A DNA stretch of 64,000 nucleotides from Pelobacter seleniigenes DSM 18267 (lineage in GTDB: Bacteria > Desulfobacterota > Desulfuromonadia > Desulfuromonadales > Geopsychrobacteraceae), in contig NZ_JOMG01000002.1 in assembly GCF_000711225.1 (NCBI RefSeq), forward strand, positions 880,501 to 944,500, in the 5' to 3' direction. A model generated the notes under the pieces. That model saw nothing but the letters and a program-made list of their open reading frames with translations. It was not told the origin of the DNA and did not search any database. The position numbers were made by a program, and so were the translations under genes. This document shows, in pieces, positions 16,780 through 25,977 of the stretch (positions are counted from its first letter, which is position 1; each line of letters begins with the position of its first letter).

Positions 16780-17370
16780 TTAAAAATGATAACTGACTCC
16801 TAGCCGCATGGTGAGTAGACCAAGCGTTCTGTCGTCATCTCCGGCAATATCAACCTCTTCGCCGGTGGTCGTTATTTCCAGATTGGTGGAAATCTTCTCA
16901 TTGAACTGATAGCCGGCACCACCGCCAAATAGTGCCTGGAAGCTCCCGTCATCTTTATGCTCTCCATTTTGAGTCACATCGTAGCCCAGGTGGGCAGCGC
17001 CCAAAATCCCGTACACGGACCAGCTGTCCCACTCATAGCCCAGGTGGAACTTAAGCCCATATTGCGGGTCAAGCTCCATTTTGTCGCCATCGGAAAATTT
17101 CTTGTCCGCTGCGGTATCGTGATAAAAAACTTCTCCAGCAGCAAACATCCCTTTGATAATCCTGTGTTTATAACCGGCATAGACCCCGCCAGATACTTTG
17201 GAATCGCCATCCAATTTATCGGTATTGTCCCCACTGTCGAGCACGAACCCGGAACCGACAACCGCGGCTCCGGCATAGAACCCGTTTCCAGTCCCATCCG
17301 CTTGGGCGGTACTAACGGCGATTGTCAGTACCAGCCCCACCATAACCAGGTATTTCACACTTTTCATCAT
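16780..17370 (-). CDS. Outer-membrane beta-barrel protein, OmpX/porin-like
   Basis: This 196-residue protein has a signal peptide (about residues 1-24, ending AQADG) and alternating amphipathic strands (GFYAGAAVVGSGF, SGGVYAGYKHRI, YGLKFHLGYEWDSWSVYGIL). It ends with RLGVSYHF, the terminal Phe needed for BAM-dependent assembly. The size suits an eight-stranded barrel. Many acidic loop residues suggest cation-rich surroundings or Ca binding. Its role is not known. Confidence 0.82.
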   Translation of the reverse strand: MMKSVKYLVMVGLVLTIAVSTAQADGTGNGFYAGAAVVGSGFVLDSGDNTDKLDGDSKVSGGVYAGYKHRIIKGMFAAGEVFYHDTAADKKFSDGDKMELDPQYGLKFHLGYEWDSWSVYGILGAAHLGYDVTQNGEHKDDGSFQALFGGGAGYQFNEKISTNLEITTTGEEVDIAGDDDRTLGLLTMRLGVSYHF

Positions 17371-17823
17371 TGTCTCCTTTTGCTTGCGTCAATATTGAGT
17401 GCGTTCCGTTTTGGAAGCCCGTTATTGATGCAGAACATTACGGTAGGCTATTTTTTCAAGCTGTGGATTTTATGTATTCAATTGTAAGATTTTGTAAAAC
17501 TCCCCGTGCCCCTGGGAGCGTCCTCGTTCCTACAAAAACCTACAATCGGATACAAAAATTCCACGGATTTTATCAGGCTCATTCATGCTATACAGATTGA
17601 CATCCACAAACATGGCAAAGGCAATCATCCTGTGACTTCCGGACCCAGGGCGTGAAGCTGACTTGCTGAAGATAGCCGACTCCATTATCATTGATGGCCA
17701 ATCCACCGTCCTGTTACCAGGCGCTGACATTCTTTTGTTGTGAGCGCTGTCAAGTCATCGCGCGCGGCTTTGACTGTGACAGAACTCGTGACTCGAACTC
17801 ACAGAGATCCGGATCAGAAAACC
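17371..17823. other. Long intergenic region before the two-component system
   Basis: About 450 bases separate the barrel gene and the response regulator, which diverge. No open frame here is convincing. It must hold both promoters. Short inverted stretches (CTGTGAC/GTGACTCG around 17771-17795) lie near the regulator gene and could be an autoregulatory site, but I cannot support a precise call. Confidence 0.4.
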
Positions 17824-18537
17824 ATGACACAACGAAAACAAATCCTGCTGGTTGAGGATGACGACCGGCTTGGGAATTTGATCAGTTCCTATCTGACAGA
17901 ACAGGGCTTTGACCTGTCCGTCGAAAGAAGAGGCGATACCGCGGCAACGCGTATTCTTCAAGAACGACCGGATCTGGTCATCCTCGACCTACTATTGCCA
18001 GGCATGGACGGCTTGACGATCTGTCAGCAGGTCCGCACCGATTACCAGGGACCGATTCTCATGCTGACGGCTCTTGAAGATGATATGGATCAAGTCGCAG
18101 GCTTGGAAATGGGTGCCGATGATTATGTCAAAAAGCCGGTTCTGCCACGGGTTTTGCTGGCCCGCATTCGGGCCTTGCTGCGGCGTCGGGAAAAAGCCAA
18201 CGGAGAAAATGATGTTGCTCCGGAAACAATCGATGAACTGGTTTTTGGCCGGTTGAGTATTAACCGAGCCGCGCAAAGCGTTCAGCTTAATCGTCAACCA
18301 GTCATTTTGACCACCAATGAGTTCAACCTGCTCTGGCTTCTGGCCAGTCACGCCGGGCAGATTCTGGATCGCGCGACCATTTACCGCAAGTTGAGGGGAA
18401 TCGACTACGACGGGCTGGACCGATCGGTGGATTTGACCATCTCGCACTTGCGCAAAAAACTTGAGGAAGACGCCGACCACCCCAAGCGGATCAAAACGAT
18501 CTGGGGGCAGGGGTATCTGTTTGCTCTGAACGCCTGA
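17824..18537 (+). CDS. rstA: OmpR-family response regulator (RstA-like)
   Basis: I choose the ATG at 17824 (237 residues); the upstream extension to 17740 is unlike any receiver domain. The receiver holds the acidic pocket EDDDR, phospho-acceptor Asp55 (VILDLLLPG) and Lys in DYVKKPV (about residue 105). The C-terminal winged helix includes LTTNEFNLLWLLASHAGQIL and the recognition helix region VDLTISHLRKKL. The kinase gene follows after 10 bases. The RstA assignment rests on pairing with an RstB-like kinase and overall pattern. Its stimulus is unknown. Confidence 0.85.
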   Translation: MTQRKQILLVEDDDRLGNLISSYLTEQGFDLSVERRGDTAATRILQERPDLVILDLLLPGMDGLTICQQVRTDYQGPILMLTALEDDMDQVAGLEMGADDYVKKPVLPRVLLARIRALLRRREKANGENDVAPETIDELVFGRLSINRAAQSVQLNRQPVILTTNEFNLLWLLASHAGQILDRATIYRKLRGIDYDGLDRSVDLTISHLRKKLEEDADHPKRIKTIWGQGYLFALNA

Positions 18538-18547
18538 GGCAACCCTG

Positions 18548-19837
18548 ATGAAGCGGATCTTCTTTTCATTTTTCCTATTTATCATGATCGGCATGATCGG
18601 TCTGCAGTACGCCCAGCCGTTGCTGATCAGCAAACCGCTGCAGGAATATTATCGGCAGGCCTACCTCGACTATTGGCGGGATCTGACCCGCGGGACTTTC
18701 CACCTGCTGTTGAATGAATTGGCAGCGCTGCCTCCCGCTGAACAGCAACAACGCCTGCAGCAGCTGCAAAGCCGCTTTGGCTACCCGATTACTCTGACCG
18801 ACAGGGATCAGCTGACTTTATCGCCGGCGGAACAAGAACAGTTAAACAGCCTGCTCATTGTCGTCAAAAACAACGGTTCCCTGTTCTATCGCCTCATCCC
18901 CGCCAGCAATAAGGTCATCACCATGGGCCCGATCAATGACTTGGACTTGTCTTTGCAGATTGATCTCCTGGCCTGGGCAATGATTACCTTATTATTCGGT
19001 TTGCTGGCCATTCTTTGGGCGCGACCGCTCTGGTTAAAACTCAAGGAAATAAGCCGGGCCGCCCAGGCCTTCGGCCAGGGGGACTTTTCTGCTCGCGCCA
19101 ATCTGCCGCAGCGATCGACATTGGCCCCGTTGGCGGAGACGTTTAACAACATGGCCGGGCGAATCCAGCAGTTGATCGCCTCGCACAAAGAGCTCACCAG
19201 AGCTATTTCCCATGAACTGCGCACGCCGATCTCCCGCATCCGTTTCAGCCTGGAGATGGCCCAAAGCTCCCTGGAAGAAGCAAAACGCCAGAATTACCTT
19301 GTCGAAATCAGTCGTGATGTCGATGAATTGGAAGATTTGGTTTCCGAATTGCTGAGCTACGCACGCTTCGACCGGGAGACCCCTGCCCTGCATAAGGAAG
19401 AACAGCTCATGGCACCCTGGCTGCTTCTGGTCGTCAAAGAGATCAAACCCGTCCTGGCAAGAGCAACGGTTTCCTGCCTGATTAGTGAGGAGGCTGAAGC
19501 GATCACCGCCAACATCGCCCCGCGTTACATGGCCAGAGCGGTGAGCAATTTGATGATCAACGCCGGAAAATATTCTGAAAGCAGAATCATCGTTCGTCTG
19601 GAGAAAGGGGAGAAATGCTGCCTGATCCATATCGATGATGACGGACCGGGTATCCCCATGGCTGATCGCGAGCGTATTTTTGAACCCTTTGTCAGGCTGG
19701 ATGCCAGCCGGACCAAAGATACCGGCGGCCATGGCCTCGGTTTGGCCATTGTCAAACAGATTATCACCCTGCACGGCGGAACCGTATCGGTCGAATCTTC
19801 GCCGTTAGGAGGCGCCCGTTTTACCCTCAGCTGGTAA
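18548..19837 (+). CDS. rstB: Sensor histidine kinase (RstB-like)
   Basis: The 429-residue protein has two transmembrane helices (about residues 4-22 and 138-158) around a short periplasmic domain of about 115 residues. A HAMP domain (WLKLKEISRAAQAFGQGDFS) follows, then HisKA with His222 (SHELRTPISRIRF) and a HATPase domain (NAGKYSE, DDGPGIP, GGHGLGLAIVK). This is the RstB layout, and the short sensor domain rather than a PAS suggests direct envelope sensing. It is co-transcribed with the regulator at 17824. Confidence 0.88.
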   Translation: MKRIFFSFFLFIMIGMIGLQYAQPLLISKPLQEYYRQAYLDYWRDLTRGTFHLLLNELAALPPAEQQQRLQQLQSRFGYPITLTDRDQLTLSPAEQEQLNSLLIVVKNNGSLFYRLIPASNKVITMGPINDLDLSLQIDLLAWAMITLLFGLLAILWARPLWLKLKEISRAAQAFGQGDFSARANLPQRSTLAPLAETFNNMAGRIQQLIASHKELTRAISHELRTPISRIRFSLEMAQSSLEEAKRQNYLVEISRDVDELEDLVSELLSYARFDRETPALHKEEQLMAPWLLLVVKEIKPVLARATVSCLISEEAEAITANIAPRYMARAVSNLMINAGKYSESRIIVRLEKGEKCCLIHIDDDGPGIPMADRERIFEPFVRLDASRTKDTGGHGLGLAIVKQIITLHGGTVSVESSPLGGARFTLSW

Positions 19838-19964
19838 CGGTGTGTCCCAGCGTCAGTTATCCCCCCCTCTTGCGCCAAATTTTCAAAACCCTCTATAGTA
19901 AAAAAGAACCACCTAACCAATAACAACTCCGTCGGCCAACACCGGCATATCATCCTGAGCTGCG

Positions 19965-20429
19965 GTGCTTACCATGCGTCACCTCTCGACATCTGATTCA
20001 CCCATCATTAACCGTTTTCATCGGCTGCATGAAGAAAAGGGCTTTATTTCCGAGCAGGACCTGCAGGATCTGGCGCAGCAGACCGATCGGCCACTGGCGG
20101 ACCTGCATGGCCTGTTGAGTTTTTTTCATTCACTGCGCACCAGGCCCCCCGGCAAAAACCGGCTTGCCATCTGTTACGGCACCCCCTGCTACGCCCGCGG
20201 CGCAGAGCAGATTTACCAGCGTCTGGCTGCAGAACTGGAACTTGATGAAGACGGGACCTCCATGGATGGCTTCATCAGTATTGAAAAGGTCCAGTGCGTC
20301 GGGGCCTGCAGCCTGGCGCCGGTGATCGTCGTCAACGACCGCTTGGAAGGCAGGGTTAAAGCGCATCAGCTGCCGACGGTGTTGAAGCGCCTGCGGGATG
20401 AGACGCCCCAAAAGCAGGAAGACAAATAA
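19965..20429 (+). CDS. NuoE/HndA-like [2Fe-2S] subunit of an NADH dehydrogenase module
   Basis: The frame starts at GTG 19965 or, equally likely, ATG 19974 (about 151 residues). The C-terminal thioredoxin-like domain carries four Cys as GTPCYARGAE (two) and VQCVGACSLAP (two), the NuoE [2Fe-2S] ligands. The N-terminal helices (FISEQDLQDLAQQ and LADLHGLLSFF) match NuoE. Together with the genes at 20741 and 22729 it forms a diaphorase that exchanges electrons with NAD(H). Its partner gene starts about 310 bases on, a gap filled by repeats. Confidence 0.9.
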   Translation: MLTMRHLSTSDSPIINRFHRLHEEKGFISEQDLQDLAQQTDRPLADLHGLLSFFHSLRTRPPGKNRLAICYGTPCYARGAEQIYQRLAAELELDEDGTSMDGFISIEKVQCVGACSLAPVIVVNDRLEGRVKAHQLPTVLKRLRDETPQKQEDK

Positions 20430-20451
20430 CTCTGGCACCACGGACGCCCCC

Positions 20452-20636
20452 GAATGGCGCTAGTTTAAGAGTCGCTGGCAGCAAAACCGGGACTGTCCCC
20501 GCACGGGGCTGTCCCAGGTCTTTGCGGTGCTAACCCCTACAGTTTCATGGCTCGCAAACTCTTGGGACAGCCCCCCGCGATGCCCCTGGGGACAGTCCCG
20601 AGTTTACTGCGAAGTTGCTTAAACGAGCGCCATTCC
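20452..20636. repeat. 185-bp inverted-repeat element, full copy (GGGACTGTCCC family)
   Basis: It starts GAATGGCGCTAGTTTAAG and ends CTTAAACGAGCGCCATTC, inverted repeats with one mismatch in 18. Inside lie GGGACTGTCCC-type and GGGACAG palindromes. A related partial copy is at 23506-23592. It occupies the gap between the NuoE-like and NuoF-like genes. It has no coding capacity. Confidence 0.8.
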
Positions 20637-20659
20637 GGACGCCCCCCGGATTACAGGCT

Positions 20660-20726
20660 GCAGAAAAGCGCACTTTTCTCTACCGGGTTTGCAAAAAGCC
20701 AGGGATGGATTTTTGCAACAAGCTGA
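20660..20726. repeat. Partial copy of the 133-bp repeat
   Basis: CTTTTCTCTACCGGG and GGATGGA...TTGCAACAAGCTGA match the right half of the element at 46903-47035. The left half is missing. It lies right behind the 185-bp element and just before the NuoF-like start, so almost the whole gap is repeat. Confidence 0.75.
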
Positions 20727-20740
20727 TTGCGGAAGGGTTT

Positions 20741-22729
20741 ATGACTGGACAAGTTCAACGTGATATTCCCCTGGTTCCCAGCGCAGCGGCGGCAACGCCG
20801 CCGATTGAGCTCCTGCTTGCCCGCCGCCATGGTCTCCTCTGTGTGATCCCGCCCATTCTGACAAAATTGGCCAGGCAGGGGCAAGACCTGCTGTGCCCGC
20901 GGGACGTTTCCCGGATCAACGTCGGTACAGCGTCCTGTGGGCAGGCAGCCGGAGCAGGCCAACGTTTGGATTTGCTGACCACCCGGGCCGACTTTGCCGG
21001 AGCCGTCAAGGTCCACAACGTCGGCTGTATCGGCGCCTGTTACGCGGAACCCCTGATCGACGTGCGCACCACCGAGGGGCGCCACTATCTGTTTGGTAAA
21101 GCCGGCAGCATCAATCATTCAGCGATTATCCGCACGGCCCTGAAGCAAAGAGTCCATGATTCGGCCTGGCTGGTCTTACAGGAACGCCATCCGGGGATCC
21201 TGACCGGGTTTGAAGATCTGGACGTTCTCCGTGCCGCCAACAACGATTTCGCAGCCTTTTTTGCCGGCCAGCAACGGCGCATCAGCGGTCATTGCGGCTT
21301 GATCGACCCCCACAGCCTGGCTGAATATGTGGCGACCGGGGGATATTTTGCCCTGGCCAAAGCCCTCTTTGAACAAACCCCGTCGGATCTCATTGCGGAA
21401 ATTACCGCGGCGGGCCTACGTGGCCGCGGCGGCAGCGGCTTTCCCACCGGGCAAAAATGGCTGCTCGCTGCAGAGAGTTCCGATCCGCTCCGCATGGTGG
21501 TGGCTAATGCCGATGAAGGTGACCCCGGTGCGTATATGAACCGTACCCTGTTGGAAAGCGATCCGCACCGGTGTTTGGAGGGGCTGCTGCTGGCCGCCTA
21601 TGCCGTTGGTGCGCAACGCGCTTACGTTTTTGTCCGCCATGAATATCAGCTGTCCATTGCCAACCTGCGCAAGGCCATCGCCGATCTCTATGCCGCCGGT
21701 CTGCTCGGCAGTCATATTCTGGGGACCGGGTTCAGTCTTGAGGTCGAAATCATTCAAAGCGGCGGGGCTTTTGTCTGCGGCGAAGAAACCGCTTTGCTGC
21801 AGGTCATGCAGGGCCGGCGGGGCGAACCGGTTCCAAGGCCGCCGTACCCGGCCGAGCAGGGTCTGGGCGGGCATCCGACCGTGATCAACAATGTCGAGAC
21901 CCTGGCCAATGTCCCCTGGATTCTGACCCGGGGAGCGGAAGAATTCCGCGCAACGGGGAGCGCCCAAAGCCCGGGGACAAAAATCTTCTGCCTGACCGGT
22001 GATTTGCCCCGCCCCGGCTTCATTGAAGTGCCCCTGGGAACCCGCACAGCGACAGTCGTTGAAGAGATCGGCGGAGCAGCGCCACAGTCCATCAAGGCGC
22101 TCCAGATCGGCGGACCTTCCGGCGGGCTGCTCCCGTACCGGGATACCCCGCTGGATTATTCCACTCTTCAACAAGCCGGGGCAATGATCGGCTCCGGCGG
22201 GTTGGTGGTCTTGAATAAATCCCACTGCATGGTGGATCTATGTAAACAGCTGACCGCCTTCATGGCCGCGGAATCCTGCGGCCAATGCCTGTTCTGTCGG
22301 GACGGCCTGGCGCAGCTGCATAAGTTGCTCGATCGGCTGACCCGGAACCGGGCTGACGAGTCCCTGCTGCGGGACCTGGCGGAACTGAGCCGGACGGTCA
22401 GCGAACTGTCCCGCTGCGGACTTGGCCGCTCCGCGGTTAATCCGTTGCTGAGCGGACTGACATATTTTGCCGAGGAATTCGCCTCCCACACTCAGGGAAT
22501 CTGCCCGGCCGGAGCCTGCCATGCGCTGATCCGTTTCGAAATCGATCAAACGGCCTGCACCGATTGCCTGGTCTGCTATAAAGTCTGTCCGGTCGGGGCG
22601 ATCACCCTGCTGCCCGGCCGGGGTCCGGCACGCTACCGGTTTGACGATGAGCGCTGTGTACGCTGCCACAGTTGTACGGAACTCTGCCCGCATGCCTGCA
22701 TTATGACCAAACCGAGGAAGACGCCATAA
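20741..22729 (+). CDS. NuoF/HndC-like NADH-binding flavoprotein subunit
   Basis: The start at 20741 is chosen because GGAAGG precedes it and the upstream frame lies in repeats (662 residues). Domains are: an N-terminal thioredoxin-like [2Fe-2S] unit (TASCGQAAGAG and VGCIGACYAEP), the NADH/FMN core (GRGGSGFPTGQKW, ANADEGDPGAYMNR, SGGAFVCGEETALL), the 4Fe-4S motif SCGQCLFCRDG, and a C-terminal ferredoxin pair (CTDCLVCYKVCP, CVRCHSCTELCPHAC). This is the HndC/HydB layout. It takes electrons from NADH, or gives them to NAD, and hands them to the third subunit. No hydrogenase or formate dehydrogenase subunit is nearby. Confidence 0.92.
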   Translation: MTGQVQRDIPLVPSAAAATPPIELLLARRHGLLCVIPPILTKLARQGQDLLCPRDVSRINVGTASCGQAAGAGQRLDLLTTRADFAGAVKVHNVGCIGACYAEPLIDVRTTEGRHYLFGKAGSINHSAIIRTALKQRVHDSAWLVLQERHPGILTGFEDLDVLRAANNDFAAFFAGQQRRISGHCGLIDPHSLAEYVATGGYFALAKALFEQTPSDLIAEITAAGLRGRGGSGFPTGQKWLLAAESSDPLRMVVANADEGDPGAYMNRTLLESDPHRCLEGLLLAAYAVGAQRAYVFVRHEYQLSIANLRKAIADLYAAGLLGSHILGTGFSLEVEIIQSGGAFVCGEETALLQVMQGRRGEPVPRPPYPAEQGLGGHPTVINNVETLANVPWILTRGAEEFRATGSAQSPGTKIFCLTGDLPRPGFIEVPLGTRTATVVEEIGGAAPQSIKALQIGGPSGGLLPYRDTPLDYSTLQQAGAMIGSGGLVVLNKSHCMVDLCKQLTAFMAAESCGQCLFCRDGLAQLHKLLDRLTRNRADESLLRDLAELSRTVSELSRCGLGRSAVNPLLSGLTYFAEEFASHTQGICPAGACHALIRFEIDQTACTDCLVCYKVCPVGAITLLPGRGPARYRFDDERCVRCHSCTELCPHACIMTKPRKTP

Positions 22730-23388
22730 TGAGTTCAATAACCATCCATGTCGACCAGCGGGAACTCCCCGCTACCGAGGGAGAATCATTGCTCGCGGTC
22801 CTGATCTCCCACGCCATAGCGATTCCGGCCTTGTGTTACTTTCCGCGCCTGCCAGTGCAGGGACGCTGCGGTTTATGCCTGGTCGAACAGCAGGAAAACG
22901 GCCGCTGGGTCCTGCAGCACGCCTGTTTGCTTAACTGTCGGCCAGGGATGCAAATCAGGACCGATTCGCGAAAAATTCGTCGGACCCGCGCGTTGGCGGC
23001 CGCATTGCTGCTGCAACGCGGCCCGTTTAACCATGCTGCCGTGACCGAAATGCTGCAGGAATTAGCGGCCCTGGGGCAAGCCCCGGCCAACGCTCAGGAC
23101 CAACCGGCCGGGCAGGGCAACGCAGCCAACAAACCACCGCAACCCGGCTGCATTCTCTGCGGGCTGTGTGTCTCCCTGTGTCGATCAATATCCAGGAACA
23201 AACTGACTTTTCTGGGGCGAGGCCAGGACCTCAAAGTGGCCTATGTGACGACCACGACTGCGGCGGGCTGCGGAACCTGCCAGGCCTGTCTTCGGGTCTG
23301 CCCGACCGGACATATCCTGATCAACGGAGCCACCACCTTTCAATCAGGACTCTTTCGAACGAAAACACCTGACCGCGCTGAACAGTGA
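22729..23388 (+). CDS. HoxU/NuoG-N-like Fe-S subunit
   Basis: The ATG overlaps the stop of the NuoF-like gene (TAATG), so translation is coupled (219 residues). An N-terminal plant-type [2Fe-2S] domain has CYFPRLPVQGRCGLC plus a Cys about 14 residues on. The C-terminal half has two 4Fe-4S motifs (CILCGLCVSLC and CGTCQACLRVCP). Unlike HndD it ends here with no H-cluster domain, so it is not a hydrogenase. HoxU and the NuoG N-terminus are the nearest types. It likely carries electrons to an enzyme encoded elsewhere. Confidence 0.88.
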   Translation: MSSITIHVDQRELPATEGESLLAVLISHAIAIPALCYFPRLPVQGRCGLCLVEQQENGRWVLQHACLLNCRPGMQIRTDSRKIRRTRALAAALLLQRGPFNHAAVTEMLQELAALGQAPANAQDQPAGQGNAANKPPQPGCILCGLCVSLCRSISRNKLTFLGRGQDLKVAYVTTTTAAGCGTCQACLRVCPTGHILINGATTFQSGLFRTKTPDRAEQ

Positions 23389-23505
23389 AAGATACGGCCA
23401 TTGCCTGTGACTGGCATTCCTCTGTTTGGACAGGAGCTTTGCCCTGAAAGACCGATTTTCGTTCTTGATTTTCTTTTGCCAAAAGGCAATTCTTGGGACA
23501 GTAGT

Positions 23506-23592
23506 GGAATGGCGCTCGTTTAAGAGCAGCTGTAAGCAAAACCGGGACTGTCCCAGGTCTTTGCGGTGCTAACCGCTCCAGTTTCATGGCTG
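23506..23592. repeat. Partial copy of the GGGACTGTCCC repeat
   Basis: GGAATGGCGCTCGTTTAAGAG and AAACCGGGACTGTCCCAGG, followed by TCTTTGCGGTGCTAACC, match the left half of the element at 20452-20636. The right inverted end is missing. It lies in the 330-base gap after the dehydrogenase module, which holds no other feature. Confidence 0.75.
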
Positions 23593-23717
23593 TCAAGACG
23601 CATCGCTGCTTCCCGGCCCGGCCGCAAACTGACCAGCCGCTACCCTGTTGGCAGCCGAAAGAACCGGCATAAATGGATTGAATTAACCAGCCCCGGACAC
23701 GAACCGCAGAGGACCCC

Positions 23718-24461
23718 GTGCGCATCGCCATCTTATCCGATATCCACAGTAACCTGTTCGCACTTGAAGCCGTCATTTCGGACATCAAACAGCGCAATGC
23801 CGATATAACCGTCAATCTTGGCGATATTCTTTATGGGCCGATTGCTCCGCGGGCAACCTATGATTTGCTGCAGGAATACGATTTTGTCACCATCGCCGGC
23901 AATCAGGACCGGCAGATCGTTGCCGCAACCCAAGCCGAGATCGAAGCCAACCCAACCCTCAAGTTTATTCTGGAGGAGTTGGGAGCAGAATCCGTGGAAT
24001 GGCTGAAAAGCCTGCCCGGCGAAAGTCGCGTAACAGACGAAATTTATCTCTGTCATGGCTCTCCCAACGATGACATGACCTATCTGCTGGAGTCCGTTGA
24101 GAGCGGTTTGCCCGGTTTGCGATCCGATCCGGAGATCCTGCACCTTTTAAACGGGCACAAGGAAAAAGTCATCCTTTGCGGCCATACCCATATTGCCAGA
24201 GCGGTGTTCACCAGTAGCGGGCAATTGATTGTCAATCCGGGGAGTGTCGGTTTGCCAGCCTATACCGATGACACTCCGGTACGCCATTCCATGCAGAGTT
24301 TCAGCCCCCATACTACTTATGCCATGATCGAAAATTGCGGCCAGGGCTGGAGCGTGCAACATATCAAAGTGGCTTATGATTACCAGAAGGCGGTCGCCCT
24401 GGCGCAAAAACGCAACCGCGCGGACTGGGCTCATTTTTTAGCGACCGGCCGCGGTCTGTGA
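23718..24461 (+). CDS. Metallophosphoesterase (YfcE-type)
   Basis: The GTG start at 23718 has GAGGA upstream, giving 247 residues. Metal ligands are in SDIHSN (about residues 7-12), NLGDILYGP (about residues 33-41), AGNQD (about residues 60-64), CHGSP and GHTHIA (about residues 156-161), the full calcineurin-like set. Bacterial members hydrolyse phosphodiesters or phosphoproteins; the substrate here is not evident. It appears to be a single gene. Confidence 0.9.
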   Translation: MRIAILSDIHSNLFALEAVISDIKQRNADITVNLGDILYGPIAPRATYDLLQEYDFVTIAGNQDRQIVAATQAEIEANPTLKFILEELGAESVEWLKSLPGESRVTDEIYLCHGSPNDDMTYLLESVESGLPGLRSDPEILHLLNGHKEKVILCGHTHIARAVFTSSGQLIVNPGSVGLPAYTDDTPVRHSMQSFSPHTTYAMIENCGQGWSVQHIKVAYDYQKAVALAQKRNRADWAHFLATGRGL

Positions 24462-24527
24462 AAAACGACGGACCAACCGCATTCGGTCTTTGAATAAACC
24501 ACTATGCACTGAAAGCCCCTAAAATAG

Positions 24528-24626
24528 CTCCCTCTTCCCTCGTGGGAGAGGGTTGGGGTGAGGGGGGAAACAGGCCGGCATTTCCACCCCCATCCTAACC
24601 TTCCCCCATCAAGGGGGAAGGACTCA
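24528..24626. repeat. REP-like G/C-rich inverted repeats
   Basis: Two related hairpin units lie in opposite orientation: TTCCCTCGTGGGAGAGGG with GTTGGGGTGAGG, and CCACCCCCATCCTAACC with CTTCCCCCATCAAGGGGGAA. Related units occur at 26611-26663, 57500-57550 and 58234-58283. The 370-base gap holds nothing else I can name. Confidence 0.7.
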
Positions 24627-24832
24627 ATTCATAGGATCTGAAAGTCCATAGTTTTGAAGGAGCGCACTGGAGCAATAAAATCCGCCCTGGATGTTTCCGC
24701 CTGGACTTGACGGCTGATGGCGACCAGGCTCCTCTCCGTAAGCGACAGGGGATTAAATCCACAGGGATAAGAGCTTAAGAACAACAGTTTCCAATCGGTG
24801 ACCGGAGAATCTTCTCAGGCAAGGAGGATCGC

Positions 24833-25969
24833 ATGAACGCAAACAACGATCTCGCCCTGGTACTGAGTGGTGGCGGCGCTCGTGCCGCTTACCAGGTTGG
24901 TTTTCTGCTCTCCCTTGCCAAGTTCAAACCCGATCTTAATATCCCGATCCTGACCGGCGTTTCCGCCGGGGCGATCAATGCCGCCTTCCTCGCGAACCAC
25001 ACCGGAAGCTTTGCCGAAGCAGTGGCTGACCTGGCCGAGCTGTGGTGCGGCCTCACCCTTGATCAGGTATTCCGTGCGGACAGCTGGAGTCTGAGCAAAA
25101 ACGTGCTGGGCTGGGGCACAAATCTGCTCTTCGGCGGGCTCGGAATTACCCCTGGAGTCCGTGGGCTGGTTGATACCACCCCTCTCCATCAGCTGTTGCG
25201 ACAGAGCCTCGCTCCCGCCGGGAGTATGTCAGGCATTGGCGAAAACTTGCGCCAGGGAAAACTGAAGGCCCTGGCCATTACCGGGACCAACTACGGCACC
25301 GGACAGTCGGTCACCTGGGTGCAGGGAAAAGACATCACCCTGTGGGAACGGCCGCATCGCCGGAGCGTCCGCACCGAAATATCCGTTGCCCACATCATGG
25401 CCTCGGCCGCGTTGCCACTGTTTTTCCCGGCGGTTCAGATCGGCAATGCGTGGTTCGGCGATGGTGGCATCCGCCAGGCTGCACCCTTTGCACCGTCCTT
25501 ACATCTGGGCGGGAAAAGGATTCTGGCCATCTCGACCCGCTATCAGCGCTCACTGTCTGAGGCCGACACACCGGTTATCCAGGGCTACCCGCCACCGGCC
25601 CAGATTATCGGCGTCTTAATGAATGCGATATTCCTGGATGTGCTCGATCAGGATGCCCATTCTCTCGAAATGGTCAACCGCCTGCTCAGTAAAATCCCTC
25701 CGGGTTCGGACCCTGGACCAAGCCGAGTAGAACTCTTCCTGTCCCGCCCATCCTGCGACATCGGCAGGCTCTCCGGGCAATTCGAGCAGGATCTGCCAAG
25801 GCTGTTTCGTTACCTGGTCCGCGGCATCGGGACCCATAAAACAGGCAGCCCGGACTGGTTGAGCATGGTGATGTTCGACCCGCGCTATATCCGGCAAATG
25901 CTGAAAGTCGGGGAAGCTGATGCAACAGCCCGCAGGCAGGAGATCTCTGCGCTGTTGGAAGGGACCTGA
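24833..25969 (+). CDS. Patatin-like phospholipase
   Basis: The 378-residue protein has the oxyanion-hole motif GGGARAAY (about residues 13-20), nucleophile Ser44 in GVSAG, and the dyad Asp210 in FGDGG. This Ser-Asp dyad defines patatins, which release fatty acids from phospholipids. No signal peptide is visible, so a cytoplasmic or peripheral membrane place is likely. AAGGAGG precedes the ATG. It is a single gene followed by a repeat block. Confidence 0.92.
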   Translation: MNANNDLALVLSGGGARAAYQVGFLLSLAKFKPDLNIPILTGVSAGAINAAFLANHTGSFAEAVADLAELWCGLTLDQVFRADSWSLSKNVLGWGTNLLFGGLGITPGVRGLVDTTPLHQLLRQSLAPAGSMSGIGENLRQGKLKALAITGTNYGTGQSVTWVQGKDITLWERPHRRSVRTEISVAHIMASAALPLFFPAVQIGNAWFGDGGIRQAAPFAPSLHLGGKRILAISTRYQRSLSEADTPVIQGYPPPAQIIGVLMNAIFLDVLDQDAHSLEMVNRLLSKIPPGSDPGPSRVELFLSRPSCDIGRLSGQFEQDLPRLFRYLVRGIGTHKTGSPDWLSMVMFDPRYIRQMLKVGEADATARRQEISALLEGT

Positions 25970-25977
25970 GTTGATCA

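Noticed and set aside
20615-20740. Longer start of the NuoF-like gene
   Set aside because: The extra 42 codons lie inside two repeat elements; the family start and the ribosome site fit 20741.
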